Shown: one piece after another, positions 18,165 to 28,672 of the stretch
How the letters are laid out: the number at the start of each line of letters is the position of its first letter
Position numbering within the stretch: position 1 is the stretch's first letter
Origin: Okeania sp. KiyG1
GTDB lineage: Bacteria; Cyanobacteriota; Cyanobacteriia; Cyanobacteriales; Microcoleaceae
DNA: 64,000 nt
Direction of reading: 5' to 3'
Assembly: GCF_014132355.1 (NCBI RefSeq)
Contig: NZ_BLZO01000011.1
Span: forward strand, 62,001-126,000
The notes under the pieces: model-generated
Seen by the model: only the letters and a program-made list of their open reading frames with translations
Database searches by the model: none
What the model was told of the DNA's origin: nothing
Position numbers and translations under genes: made by a program

Positions 18165-19868
18165 TCAAATGTTACATTTTGCGAGTTTTTCTGCTAGATA
18201 AGGAGCGCCAAAATTCCAAACATGAGAAGTAACTCTAAAAGGAAGATGTCCGTAAGGAGCTGAAATTTGATATGTAATATTTTTATATCTTTTATACTTC
18301 TCGCCCCACCCTACTTGCTTGATAAAAATGTCAGCGATAGCTACATTATGAATTCCTGGTTTACCTCCTACCTCGCTCCAAATTTGTTTTTGAATGCTAA
18401 ATCCAAATTTACCATCACTATATTTAATCCACAATTGATTAATTTTATCTAAGTCTTTGCAGGGGATATTTTCGATATCTTCTAAATTAAGCCAATAGTG
18501 TTTTTTTCGATCTACCAGTGAAAGTATAATTTTGAATGTTTCTCGGTCTGCTTCTTGAAATTTATCGGATGATAATAGGTTTTCCAAAGTTGTGTAATCT
18601 ACTTTTTTATCTATATAGTTAATAGTTGTTTGGGGAATATCTGGAATATTAGTTTCGGGTAAAGGTTGGGGTACTTTTTGAGGTTGTGTAGTGGGATGAG
18701 ATTTTTGTTGTGGGATAGGAGTAGGTTGAGGGGGTGAAGGGCGAGAAGTTATCGAAAAATTCAGCTTGGGAGAATAGATATAAGTCACAACAATAAATAT
18801 GAGTATACCTGTTCCAATTGGTAATATATTTGCTTGTCCTTGATAAAAAGTTTTGACAGAATTTTGATAAAGAGGTTTGATACCTGGAATATTTAAGGTA
18901 GCCATTTGAGACATAATTGTTCGAGAAACCTGAGATATTTGAGACATAAGACTCTGAGGTTTAACTTGAAGTAATGTCAACCATTCCTGTACAGTCTGAG
19001 GGCGGTTTTCAGGTTGAATTTCCATTCCTTTAAGAATGGCATTATTCACGCGATCGCTAATTTTTTTATTGATTTGTTTTGGTTCTACTAATAGGTCTTG
19101 TTTACCGGTTTTTTTTATCAGCTTGAAAATCAACTTTAAAGCGAAGCGGATTTGTTTTGGTAAGGGGGTTTTATGTATGGCTAATTGAGTATGATATCTA
19201 TCTATAGAGTTAGGTAATGGAGAGTTAGTGAGAAGTACATAAAGTGTGGCTGCTAAAGCATAAATATCTGTATATTCTCCTGGTTTATGTTTGCGAGTAT
19301 ATTGTTCTATAGGTGCATAACCTGGTGTATAAAATTGGGTGAAGCTGTTGGTTTGATTGGGAATAAAGTCACGGGCAATACCAAAATCAATTAAAACTAC
19401 TTCTTGTGTGTTTTTGCGCAATATAATATTTTCTGGTTTGATATCCCGGTGCAGAATTTTTTTGCTGTGAATTACTATTAGTGCATTAGCAATTTGCTGA
19501 ATATAATAGAGTGCTCTTTGTGCGGGTAATATTCCTTGTTTATTGATAACATCAGCTAAGTTATCTCCCTCTATAAATTCCATGACAATACAATAGAGTT
19601 GTCCCTCTTGAAAGGAATGATAAAATTTGACGATATTCTGATGCTGGAATTTTTTTAGTTGTTCAGCTTCGTATCGAAATCGCTTTTGAAATTTACCAAA
19701 ATCAGGTAGTTTTTGTACCCGATTATTTAAGGTTTTAATAACTACTTTTGTGCCGATATTCTGATTATCCCATGCTAAATAGGTGATGCCGAAGCCTCCT
19801 TCTCCTAAATTTTTTTCTATGGAATATCTGCCGTTATTTAAAGTAGTACCTGGTAGCCAGTTGTTCAT
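18165..19868 (-). CDS. Ser/Thr protein kinase with C-terminal GUN4 domain
   Basis: The 567-residue protein has a complete eukaryotic-type kinase domain: glycine loop LGEGGFGITYLAW (21-33), VVIKTL lysine 45, HRDIKPEN (140-147), DFGIARDF (161-168), and the GYAPIEQY activation segment. Residues about 345-365 (IGTGILIFIVVTYIY) are a membrane anchor, followed by a Pro/Gln-rich linker. The C-terminal 135 residues (YTTLENLLSSDKFQEADRET ... DGKFGFSIQKQIW ... WNFGAPYLAEKL) are a GUN4 domain. GUN4 proteins bind porphyrins and regulate Mg-chelatase; in kinases this domain is thought to be a sensory input. Transmembrane signalling by a tetrapyrrole-like ligand is inference. Confidence 0.88.
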   Translation of the reverse strand: MNNWLPGTTLNNGRYSIEKNLGEGGFGITYLAWDNQNIGTKVVIKTLNNRVQKLPDFGKFQKRFRYEAEQLKKFQHQNIVKFYHSFQEGQLYCIVMEFIEGDNLADVINKQGILPAQRALYYIQQIANALIVIHSKKILHRDIKPENIILRKNTQEVVLIDFGIARDFIPNQTNSFTQFYTPGYAPIEQYTRKHKPGEYTDIYALAATLYVLLTNSPLPNSIDRYHTQLAIHKTPLPKQIRFALKLIFKLIKKTGKQDLLVEPKQINKKISDRVNNAILKGMEIQPENRPQTVQEWLTLLQVKPQSLMSQISQVSRTIMSQMATLNIPGIKPLYQNSVKTFYQGQANILPIGTGILIFIVVTYIYSPKLNFSITSRPSPPQPTPIPQQKSHPTTQPQKVPQPLPETNIPDIPQTTINYIDKKVDYTTLENLLSSDKFQEADRETFKIILSLVDRKKHYWLNLEDIENIPCKDLDKINQLWIKYSDGKFGFSIQKQIWSEVGGKPGIHNVAIADIFIKQVGWGEKYKRYKNITYQISAPYGHLPFRVTSHVWNFGAPYLAEKLAKCNI

Positions 19869-20411
19869 CGGAGTTAAATTAATAAGATTATTAATTGGGT
19901 TTATTCATAAGTTTAGTTTCCCCATCTATTTATATCTAAACCAGCTTCAAAAAATATTGCTAAAAAGTTGTTGATAAGAGTATGGGCAATTTATGTTTGC
20001 GAAGCATTCTATAAAAGATTACTTGTACAAGAGTTAGAAAAAGTGGAAATCTCTGATATGAAATTAACTCAAAGGTTGTTCCATCTAAATCGGTAATTTA
20101 TTTCTACAGTCAGAAAATCATCAAAGGGTGCATTTAATATTTGTAAATTGATAACTCAGGTAAGGAGATAATAAAAGTTTCAGCCTTGGATAAAGTGTGT
20201 TTTGTTAAAACTGAGATGCACCGATAACAAGAAGCATATATTGTAAAATTCAAACCATTTATCTTCTTTTTTTTAATACTTATCTGTTCCATTTTTCCTA
20301 TTCCCTACTCTCTGACTGTAGTAATATTTTATTAAATTGGTATTAAGAGTTTTGCTAGGTTTTGTAGGTAGTTTGACTGTAATTATTTTTTTAATTTGGT
20401 ATCAATAATTT
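19869..20411. other. Intergenic region with an eroded inverted repeat
   Basis: No gene seen. GGTGCATTTAA at about 20127 and CTGAGATGCACC ending about 20221 look like the eroded ends of the GGTGCATCTCA element family. The rest is AT-rich. Confidence 0.4.
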
Positions 20412-20846
20412 TTAATCTCTCAATGTTGAGAATGCAATAGGACTAATTGTAACTAATACTGTCACAAATAAAAGTGCTATTTTTTGTTCAACATTTGTCA
20501 TTTCCCAGGCTTCTTCTAAACCTATAGTGAGAAAAGCTGTGCGACTATCGTGTAATAAAATATTTTGCGCAGTTCCTAAAAAAGAGGTATAAGCATCAAA
20601 AATAATGGCAGCCACATGAACTACTTTTAACACTAGGTATATTATATTTGTTTCACATTCTGACCAAATATCTTTTGTACTAATACTCAATCCTAAAATT
20701 AAAGCGCTACCAACTATGGCAGTCATATAAATACCAATATTTCCTTGATTCAAATTAGTCACTCCCAATAACCCTACTATGCCGAGAAAACTTGTAACCA
20801 AGTCCCAAAGAGACCCTATTATCAAAATACCTAAAAATATTCGCAT
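20412..20846 (-). CDS. Four-helix membrane protein (hypothetical)
   Basis: The 144-residue protein is almost entirely membrane-like. Hydrophobic segments lie at about 2-28 (FLGILIIGSLWDLVTSFLGI), 38-55, 68-85 (IIYLVLKVVHVAAIIFDAYT) and 118-140. A polar stretch LLHDSRTAFLTIGLEEAW separates the last two. A strong AAGGAG site precedes the ATG. It is the last gene of a three-ORF group on the minus strand (21299 to 20412). Family unknown. Confidence 0.65.
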   Translation of the reverse strand: MRIFLGILIIGSLWDLVTSFLGIVGLLGVTNLNQGNIGIYMTAIVGSALILGLSISTKDIWSECETNIIYLVLKVVHVAAIIFDAYTSFLGTAQNILLHDSRTAFLTIGLEEAWEMTNVEQKIALLFVTVLVTISPIAFSTLRD

Positions 20847-20880
20847 TTTATTTCACTCCTTAGCTAAACTTTTTAACCTA

Positions 20881-20940
20881 TTACCTAAAAAACAGCATAA
20901 TTCCAGCAATAATAATTGCTACAACCCAAAGTATTACCAT
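20881..20940 (-). CDS. Possible 19-residue transmembrane microprotein, translationally coupled
   Basis: The ORF encodes MVILWVVAIIIAGIMLFFR: one hydrophobic helix ending in arginine. Its ATG overlaps the stop of the upstream 119-codon ORF as TGATG (20938-20942), and the 144-residue membrane protein starts 34 bp after its TAA. It has no ribosome site of its own, which suits coupling by stop-start overlap. It may still be a chance ORF. Confidence 0.4.
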   Translation of the reverse strand: MVILWVVAIIIAGIMLFFR

Positions 20941-21299
20941 CAATAGATTAGTTGGAATTTTTTTAATTTATGGTTATTTTTGTTTTGGTTGATTAGTTTA
21001 TTTTCGCTCTTTAATACTTGATTTTCCCTAATTACTGGATAACTGGTAGGTGATGCTTCTGCAATTTCCCACTTGTGAATAAAATTCTGAAATTCTGCTG
21101 TTGACATCCCATAAAAAAAACCTTTCCAAGAGTACCATGAAGTTTGAATTGACCAGTTCCGGATTGGTAACTGATTGTTATTTTTTTGATCGATAAATTC
21201 TATATAAGTTTTAGCGTCAATCAAACTACCAGTTTGTTTTAAGTTAGTTTCTAATTGTTTCCAAGAGTCGAAAAACTCTTTTTCCTGTTTAGCAGACAC
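20940..21299 (-). CDS. Hypothetical soluble protein of 119 residues
   Basis: Starts at a GTG (MSAKQEKEFFDSWKQLE). The protein is polar and helical, with WSIQTSWYSWKGFFYGMS in the middle and a basic, asparagine-rich tail NQNKNNHKLKKFQLIY. Nine T residues in a row lie just upstream of the GTG on the coding strand, so the true start could be further upstream if that run is miscounted. Together with the two downstream membrane ORFs it forms a tight group. Family not recognised. Confidence 0.5.
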   Translation of the reverse strand: MSAKQEKEFFDSWKQLETNLKQTGSLIDAKTYIEFIDQKNNNQLPIRNWSIQTSWYSWKGFFYGMSTAEFQNFIHKWEIAEASPTSYPVIRENQVLKSENKLINQNKNNHKLKKFQLIY

Positions 21300-22163
21300 T
21301 TCAAAAGCAAAAAAAAACTTATCTGCATGGTAAATTTGTCAGAATTCAATTAAATACCTCCTGTTTAGTATTGATGAAGTAATCGATAACTAATACTTTT
21401 TCTCTTGAATGGTGCAACTAATTTTTGCCTTTGTCAGCCAAGACTGCTTTACTCTAAAATTTTCTGATTTAAGATTCCTTTACTACGGAAATTTTATCGG
21501 TTTTTTTGATTTATTTGATTTCAATAAGCCACACTCATCAGAGCATTCAGCTATCAGCTATTAACTGATTGTTCTTGGAGAAGGAATGAATATTGATATA
21601 TTGCTCCATAATTAAAAGTTATGAGTAAAAATATTTCCCTTGACCTTAGCAATTTAATAAATTACACAGCTAGTAGCAAAATTTCATCCTTCGTGTACTA
21701 GGAAAATGAAAATTTTTTCGGAGAATGAAGCATCCCTATTTTTTAGGGAGTCGAGTAGATAAATCAGATACTATTTCATAGAGAAATTGGCATCAAAAGA
21801 ATACAAAGAATAATTCTTATACAACAACTCCTATATCTTTTCAGAAAAGTCAAAAATTAAAAGCAAAGATTGATTTAACTGAACAGTTTAACTGACAATA
21901 ATTTCATACAAAATAGTTGTATGAAAGTTGAAAATTATATATGACATGATTTTAGTAAGTAGGTAGGTCTAATTAAACGTTAAAAAAATTGTCGGGGCGG
22001 GTTTAACCGAAAGCTTTGACTTCAGCGCTTACGAGTTCTAAAAATCCACCCTCTAATATTGCGTTTATTTATGCTCACTTACTTAAATGGATAGCAAAAA
22101 TAACAAATAGGTATATATTAACAACTAAATTTTTCTTTTGTCAGTGATAAATATTGATAAAAA
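21300..22163. other. Intergenic region, no gene seen
   Basis: AT-rich interval between diverging transcription units. It has short inverted repeats but no ORF with coding character and no clear member of the MITE families. Confidence 0.4.
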
Positions 22164-23008
22164 GTGACAAAAAGTAGCGCATTATTCAAAGCTATGTTAA
22201 AGTACAATACAAAACTAATTCCTAAGTTGACAAGAATGAATGTGGAAGAAGCACTGGCTATTGTAGAAGATGTCTTAGATGATGAAGACTGCCTGAATGA
22301 TATTGAAGAGTTTATTTTTAGGGAATGTTGGCAAGGTAAACAGTCTTATGAAGAAATGGCGAAAAGTTCTCCCTATGATAGTGAATATATTAAGTCTGTT
22401 GCAGCAAAATTATGGAAAAAATTATCGAAAACTAAAGCTTTTAATGAAAAGGTAAAAAAATAATCTTCGGTCAGTTATTCGACGATATTTACAGAGACAG
22501 AAAGTTATATCAAATCAAAATCAAATAATAGGAGTAAATCTCAGTGGAACTAATTTAAGTGTAAATGAAGCTAACTTATGTCAAACAGATTTACATGAGT
22601 TAATCGTACTGACAAATGGTAAAAAATTAGAGGAGGAAAGTACAAGTACTAAAGCCGATCACCAACAAAATAAATCCTACTTGAAAAACACAGTTAACTG
22701 GAATGGTTTAGATTTTAATTCTCAGGCAGAAGTAAAAATTGCCGAAGCACTCGATCGCGCCAATATTATATTTTTCCCTAATACAAAAATTAGATTGACC
22801 ACTGCCACAGGTAGAGAAAATAAAATAGTTAATTTCGTCATATTACACAGAAAAAAATAGGAATTATTCAAATTAGTGACAAACCTTTTTACCCAGATAC
22901 AAACTTGGATGCCGAAATTAAATTAATTCAAAATTATGATATTTCCTCCTGTACTAAACAACCAGATAAAGTTATAGCCGAATTTTTAGAGTTATTAAAT
23001 CAAGCATA
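22164..23008 (+). pseudogene. Decayed VMAP-HTH / pentapeptide / nuclease-like gene
   Basis: Three frames in sequence make one protein. The first (GTG 22164 or ATG 22236, to 22463) has MNVEEALAIVEDVLDDEDCL and YEEMAKSSPYDSEYIKSVAA, the small HTH domain found at the N-terminus of vWA-MoxR-associated and NLR-like cyanobacterial proteins. The second (about 22463-22858) has pentapeptide-like LSGTNLSVNEANLCQTDLHEL, then NWNGLDFNSQAEVKIAEALD and IIFFPNTKIRLTTATGRENK. The third (to 23008) has IGIIQISDKPFYPDTNLDAE and PDKVIAEFLELL. The tail resembles a PD-(D/E)XK-like domain common at the end of such proteins. Two frameshifts make it a likely pseudogene. Confidence 0.65.
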
Positions 23009-24052
23009 AATAAAAATATCTTGATATATTTTGAACTTATTCAACCTAATCATTTGTTATACATCAGAAAATATATCTGAAAATACTGTCAAAACTTAGA
23101 ATTATGAGTTATAGCACAAAGAATAAAGAAGAGGCAAAAAATAAAAAGTTTAATTATTGATATTCCCAAGCTTGCAACTATCTTATAAGTCAAATACATT
23201 TATAACTGCTGTTATACCAAATTGATAAATATTTACTACAAATAGTTAGGCTATTTCTTAGGAGTCACTGAGTCAGGAGTCAGGAGTCGTATGGGAATTG
23301 CTTCAATACCAGTTTTTAGGTTGTAAATTCTCTTTTTTGTCAAAGATATATTTCCTGCAAAATCTTTTTATCGCACTTACTATTCGTAACATTCTTTTTT
23401 CACGCTTGGTATTATATATATACAGAAGAAATGAAAAGATACTATATATAGCGGATTCCATATTGGTGAGGTACACCCATTGCTGGCAATATGCTATAGC
23501 GGGCAAGATGTCCTCACAGGAAACATTAATTGTTAATATCTGTACTTCATATATAGCATTTCTCAAGTTACTAAGGTACAGTTATTTTTTTTATTTTCTA
23601 TTCCCTACTCCCTACTCCGTAAAACGAAGGATTTTTGTACCTGACGCTTCTTGAGAATTGCTGTAGTATATAGTAAACAAAAACTATAATAATCTTATTT
23701 TAGTTAGGCATAAAATATCTTCAAATTAAGGAGCATCTGAACTGAGAATATGAAATACGGGAAAATAATTTCTGAATTTCGGTCTATTTATTTGTTTTTA
23801 TAAATTATTTAATACTGCTATATAACCGTAGAAATATTTAGTTTTTAACACTCATGCGTTGTGTAATTTTGAGATAAATAATTATTAGCCTATTTGATAG
23901 GGAATAGAATAACTTCAGAAATAAACAAAGTGAAATCCCCTCGTCATATCCAATTGACCAAGAGAAGAAAAAAAGTTTTTTTTTAGTCAATCCTTTTCTT
24001 TTCAAGGATGGGTAATTGTTAATTATTAATTATTAATTATTAATTGTTGAAC
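23009..24052. repeat. Intergenic region with a MITE-like element and a miniature IS605-end element
   Basis: The MITE of the TACCAA/TTGATAAATATTTACTACA family spans about 23212-23416. Most of a miniature IS605-end element lies at about 23935-24047, including CAATCCTTTTCTTTTCAAGGATGGGTAATT and ATTAATT heptamers. Its last base is only 3-6 bp from the cyclase ATG. No gene seen. Confidence 0.55.
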
Positions 24053-27000
24053 ATGTATTTAAAATCTCTGACTAAATTAGTTGCTCAAATTTCCGGAAAA
24101 GTTCCCATCCGTATCACTCTAATAGTGCCATTTGTAGTGCAAATTTTTGGGGTGGTAAGTTTGGTGGGATATATTTCCATGAGAAATGGCCAGAGAGCTG
24201 TTAATGATGTAGTTACTCAACTATTAAATGAACAAGTTGCTAGGGTTGAACAAAGTTTAGAAGCTTATCTTCGTGTTCCTCATCAGGTTAATCAAATTAA
24301 TGCTGCTGCTATTCGTAATGGTCAATTAGATTTAGAAAATACCTCTCTATTAGAAAATTATTTTTGGCAACAACTACAAATTTTTGATGTTTTAACTTTT
24401 ACGGGATTAGGGTTAGAAAATAAGGTCAATTTGGGGGCGGAAAGATTTGATAATGGTACTCTGACTGTGAGAGTTTCCACCGCAGAAAGTAACTATATTT
24501 TTGAAACTTATTCTACAAATCAATTTGGCGAGCGGGTTGAGTTATTAAGCAGTATTAAATTCGATCCGCGCACTCGACCTTGGTATAAAGCTGCTGTGGC
24601 AAGCGGTCAACTTATTTGGAGTAAAATTTATCCTAATACTGCTGGTATTACTGCTTATCTTGGTGCATCGATGCCTTTTTATAATCAGCAGGGAAAATTG
24701 CAGGGTGTATTACTAACTAATATTAATCTGTCAAAAATTGGAGATTTTTTAGGTGGCTTAAAAGTTGGTAAAACAGGACAAGTTTTTATTATTGAGCGTT
24801 CGGGAATGTTAGTGGCTACTTCTACGGGCGAAAAGCCTTTTCATACTACAAATAAAGCTTATGGAGCCCAACGAGTTAAAGCTACTGAAAGCCAGAATGA
24901 TTTGACTAGAGCTACAGCAAAATATTTAGCCAAAGAGTTTAACTTCAATCAATCAATTAATAGTCAACAATATCTAGAATTTAAATTTGAAGGTCAACGA
25001 GAGTTTATTAATGTCAAACCTTTTCAAGATAAATATGGTTTAGATTGGTTGATAGTAGTAGTAATTCCAGAAACAGATTTTCTAGAACAAATATATCAAC
25101 AGACAAAGATTACGATTGTACTTTGTCTATTAGCTTTACTTTTAGCAACGGCAATTGGAATTTTAACATCTCGTTGGTTGGTGCAGCCAATTTTACAATT
25201 AAAAGATGCAGCTACTGCTTTATCAGAAGGAGAATTTAATCAGATAATAAATTTACAACGCGAGGATGAAGTAGGTGTCCTTGGTAAAGCTTTTAATTCT
25301 ATGGCTTTTCAGTTACGAAATTCCTTTGATATTCTCAAAACGAAGAATGAACAACTAGAACGTTTGGATAAATTAAAAGATGAATTTTTAGCTAATACAT
25401 CCCATGAACTTCGTACTCCTTTAAATGGAATCATTGGCATTGCAGAATCATTGATAGATGGAGCCGCAGGAAAATTGCCATCCCAAGTTAAAACTAATCT
25501 TTCTATGATTGCTACTTCTGGTAGAAGATTATCAAATTTGATTAACGATATTCTAGATTTTTCTAAACTTAAACATCGAAATATTGAGTTGCAAATAAAA
25601 CCAGTGGGAGTTAGAGAACTAACAGAAATAGTGCTGACTATTTCTCGTCCCATGATTGGCAAAAAGTCTTTACAACTAATTAATTCTATTAGTCATGATA
25701 TGCCGTTTGTGGATGCTGATGAAAATCGACTCCAGCAAATTTTTTACAACTTAATTGGTAATGCAATTAAATTTACAGAGTCAGGTACTGTTGAAGTATC
25801 GGCTAAACTTTTAGAAAATCAAGAAATTGAATCTACTAATCAACTTCCCCTACTAGAAATTACTATTGCCGATACAGGTATTGGCATTCCAGAGGATAAA
25901 TTAGAGAGAATTTTTGAATCATTTGAACAAGCAGATGGCTCTACAGCTAGAGAATATAATGGAACAGGTTTAGGTTTAGCTATTACTAAAAAATTAGTAG
26001 AATTACATGGTGGTAATTTGTATGTTTCATCAGAAATTGGAGTATGGTCTAAGTTCAAATTTACTTTGCCAATATCTCAAAATCAAACAGTTGATTTTCC
26101 ACAACTTTCTTGCCCTTTACCAATATCTTTAATTACAGAATTGGGGCAAAAAAATCAAGATATAGCTTTAGAAGGTTTAGTAGCCGAAAGTGGAGACTTT
26201 AAAATTTTAATTGTGGATGATGAACCAGTAAATCTCCAAGTTATCATAAATAATCTAGCTTTACAAAATTATGCTATTACTCAAGCTAATAATGGTATTG
26301 AAGCATTAGAAATAATTGAAAATGGCTTGATTCCAGATTTAATTTTACTGGATGTAATGATGCCTCACATGACAGGTTATGAAGTGACAAAGAAGCTGAG
26401 GGAAAAATTTTTACAAAGTGAATTACCAATTGTGATGTTAACAGCAAAACCATTAATTTCTGATTTAGTCGAAGGTTTTCTTTCAGGGGCAAATGATTAC
26501 TTAACGAAACCTTTTTCTAAACCAGAATTACTTGCCAGAATTAAAACTCATATTCGTTTAGCTAAAATAAATGCTGCTTATGGTCGTTTTGTTCCCCATA
26601 GTTTTTTACACTTTTTAAGACGCGAGAGTATTGTGGATGTCAAATTAGGGGATAATGTCAAGAAAAAAATGTCAATTTTATTCTCTGATATTCGCTCTTT
26701 CACAACCTTAAGTGAAACTATGACTCCAGAGGAAAACTTTAAATTCATTAATGCTTATTTGTCTCGAATGGAACCAGCAATTTTAGAGAATGAAGGCTTT
26801 GTTGATAAGTATATTGGTGATGCCATTATGGCTCTTTTTGGAAGAAGAGCAGATGATGCGGTTAGTGCCGGAATTAATATGTTAAAAAGTCTGGATTTAT
26901 ATAATCAAGAACGCCAAAAAATCCAGCAGCAACCTATTAAAATTGGCATTGGAATAAATACCGGCGACCTAATGTTAGGAACTGTGGGAGGTGGTAAAAG

Positions 27001-27435
27001 AATTGATGGTACAGTAATCAGCGATGCTGTTAATTTAGCCTCTCGTTTAGAAAATTTAACTAAGTTCTATGGAGCCAATATTTTAATCAGTCAAAATACT
27101 TTATTTGATTTAGAAGAATTCGATAAATTTAATTATCGTTTTTAGATAGAGTTAAAGTCAAAGGCAAAAAAGAAGCAGTTGCAGTATTTGAAATTTTGGA
27201 TGGAGATGCTGAAGCACAAAAGCAATTAAAAATTCAAACCAAAACTGAATTTGAACAAGCTATTATTTTTTATTATCAACAGAAATATTCAGCAGCAAAA
27301 GAAATTTTCTTAAATATTTTCCACATCAACCCCGAAGACAAAGCTGTAAAACTTTATCTCAAACGTTGTAAAAAATCTCAAATTTACGGCATTCCAGAAG
27401 AATGGAAAAAAGATATAGTAATTACAGATAAATAG
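24053..27435 (+). CDS. Hybrid sensor histidine kinase, receiver and class III nucleotide cyclase (one frameshift)
   Basis: About 1,127 residues. Order: transmembrane helix (about 20-45), periplasmic Cache-like sensor (about 50-345, with RTRPWYKAAVASG), second helix (ITIVLCLLALLLATAIGI), HAMP, HisKA (SHELRTPLNGIIG), HATPase_c (NAIKFTE, ADTGIGIP, GTGLGLAI), receiver (ILIVDDEP, LLDVMMPHMTGYE, NDYLTKPF), cyclase (FSDIRSFTTLSE, GDAIMALFG, GIGINTGDLMLG, ISDAVNLASRLE) and a TPR-like tail. This resembles CyaC-type cyanobacterial enzymes. A T is missing near 27138-27142 (FNYRF then LDRVKVKGKKEAVAVFEIL); without it the protein stops just after the cyclase core. ATG 24053 is preferred to the TTG codons upstream. 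Confidence 0.9.
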
Positions 27436-28672
27436 TAAGTAATATTATGGTAAGCATTTCCTGCGGAATGCTGCGCAAACAGCTATTAGCTGTCAGCTCT
27501 CAGCAAAAGAAGGAGGTTTTAATGAATATAGACTGTTTAGCCAGCTTTTATAGGAACTATAAATTCTGACTCAATTAGTAAAGTAAAGCTGTAAGTATTC
27601 AGCCATAAGCAGTCAGCTCTCAGCTTTTTAATTAACAAAGCAACCATCGGCTTAACTTCATAATACATTTTCAACTAATTATTGGAAATTTCCAGAAAAG
27701 AGGGAACGGGGAACAGGGAACAGGGAGGAATAATTGATAATTTATGGGTAATAATTGATTTTATTTTTGATTTTTACCAGATGTCTATTGGAAATCTCTC
27801 AATTACTTTTTTCTCCTTTAAAGGTAATAAAAAAAACTGATAGCTGATGGCTGATAGCTGAATGCTGACGGCTGAATGCTTACATATTATGTCTGGTTGA
27901 ATACTTATACAGTAATACCAATTTGAAAAAAGAATGCTATGAAAAGTGCCTCTCGACCAGACATACTTAAAAATAGTGGCTATCGTGCATTTTGAATAGT
28001 TATTCATATCTTTTTTACCTTTTTTTCAATATTTCCTTCTTCTTCCTTCTTCCTTCTTCCTTCTTTCGTACGGACGCCCTTATGCAACGTCCCTACTATT
28101 TGTAACAAACACTTATCAAATTGGTATAAGCATTTCCTGCGGAATGCTGCGCAAACAGCTATTAGCTGTCAGCTTTCAGCTTTCAGCTCTTAGCTTCAGG
28201 GTTTAAATGAATATAGACTGTTTCAGCTAGCTTTTATAGTAAGTATAAATTCTGGTTCAATTAGTAAAGTTTTTATCTAAAACTAAAAGCAAAAGAAATA
28301 ATATTTTCTTATATTCAATCCTCTCGGTTTTAACCAGAGGTAATTATCAATTATCCATTATTAATTATCCATTAATGAATTCTTCCCTGCTAATACTATT
28401 TATAACAAGTACTTATCACCCTTGGTATTAGCTACTTTGATTTTTGTTACATACTTTGTTTTTTTGTTGTAAAAATAAATTAATATACTCAACCATTCCC
28501 TAGAAAAAATCCTTGATCGGATGGTATAATTAAAAAATCTTAATTTAAGACGAGTCACACAAAAACACTATATATAGTAAACAAAAACTATAACGTTACA
28601 GATATATAGCGTTTATACCTCATACCTTGTGTAACCCCTCATGAAAATTCAAGTATTATAAATAAAACTAAA
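27436..28672. repeat. Repeat-filled intergenic region before glcD
   Basis: Two direct copies of a segment of about 140 bp begin with the palindrome GTAAGCATTTCCTGCGGAAT at 27450 and 28131; both continue with GAATATAGACTGTTT and CTTTTATAG. Between them a MITE of the TAATACCAA...TTGGTATA family lies at 27913-28127. A partial miniature IS605-end element lies at about 28315-28380. TATAAT at 28525-28530 could be a -10 box, but no convincing -35 box is visible. No gene seen. Confidence 0.55.

Noticed and set aside
23298-23654. Overlapping ORFs of 118 (+) and 87 (-) codons
   Set aside because: Lie in a MITE-like element and following repeat; neither frame is kept in the other copies.
27774-28007. 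Minus-strand ORF of 77 codons
   Set aside because: Made of dispersed repeats (AGCTGATAGCTG types).
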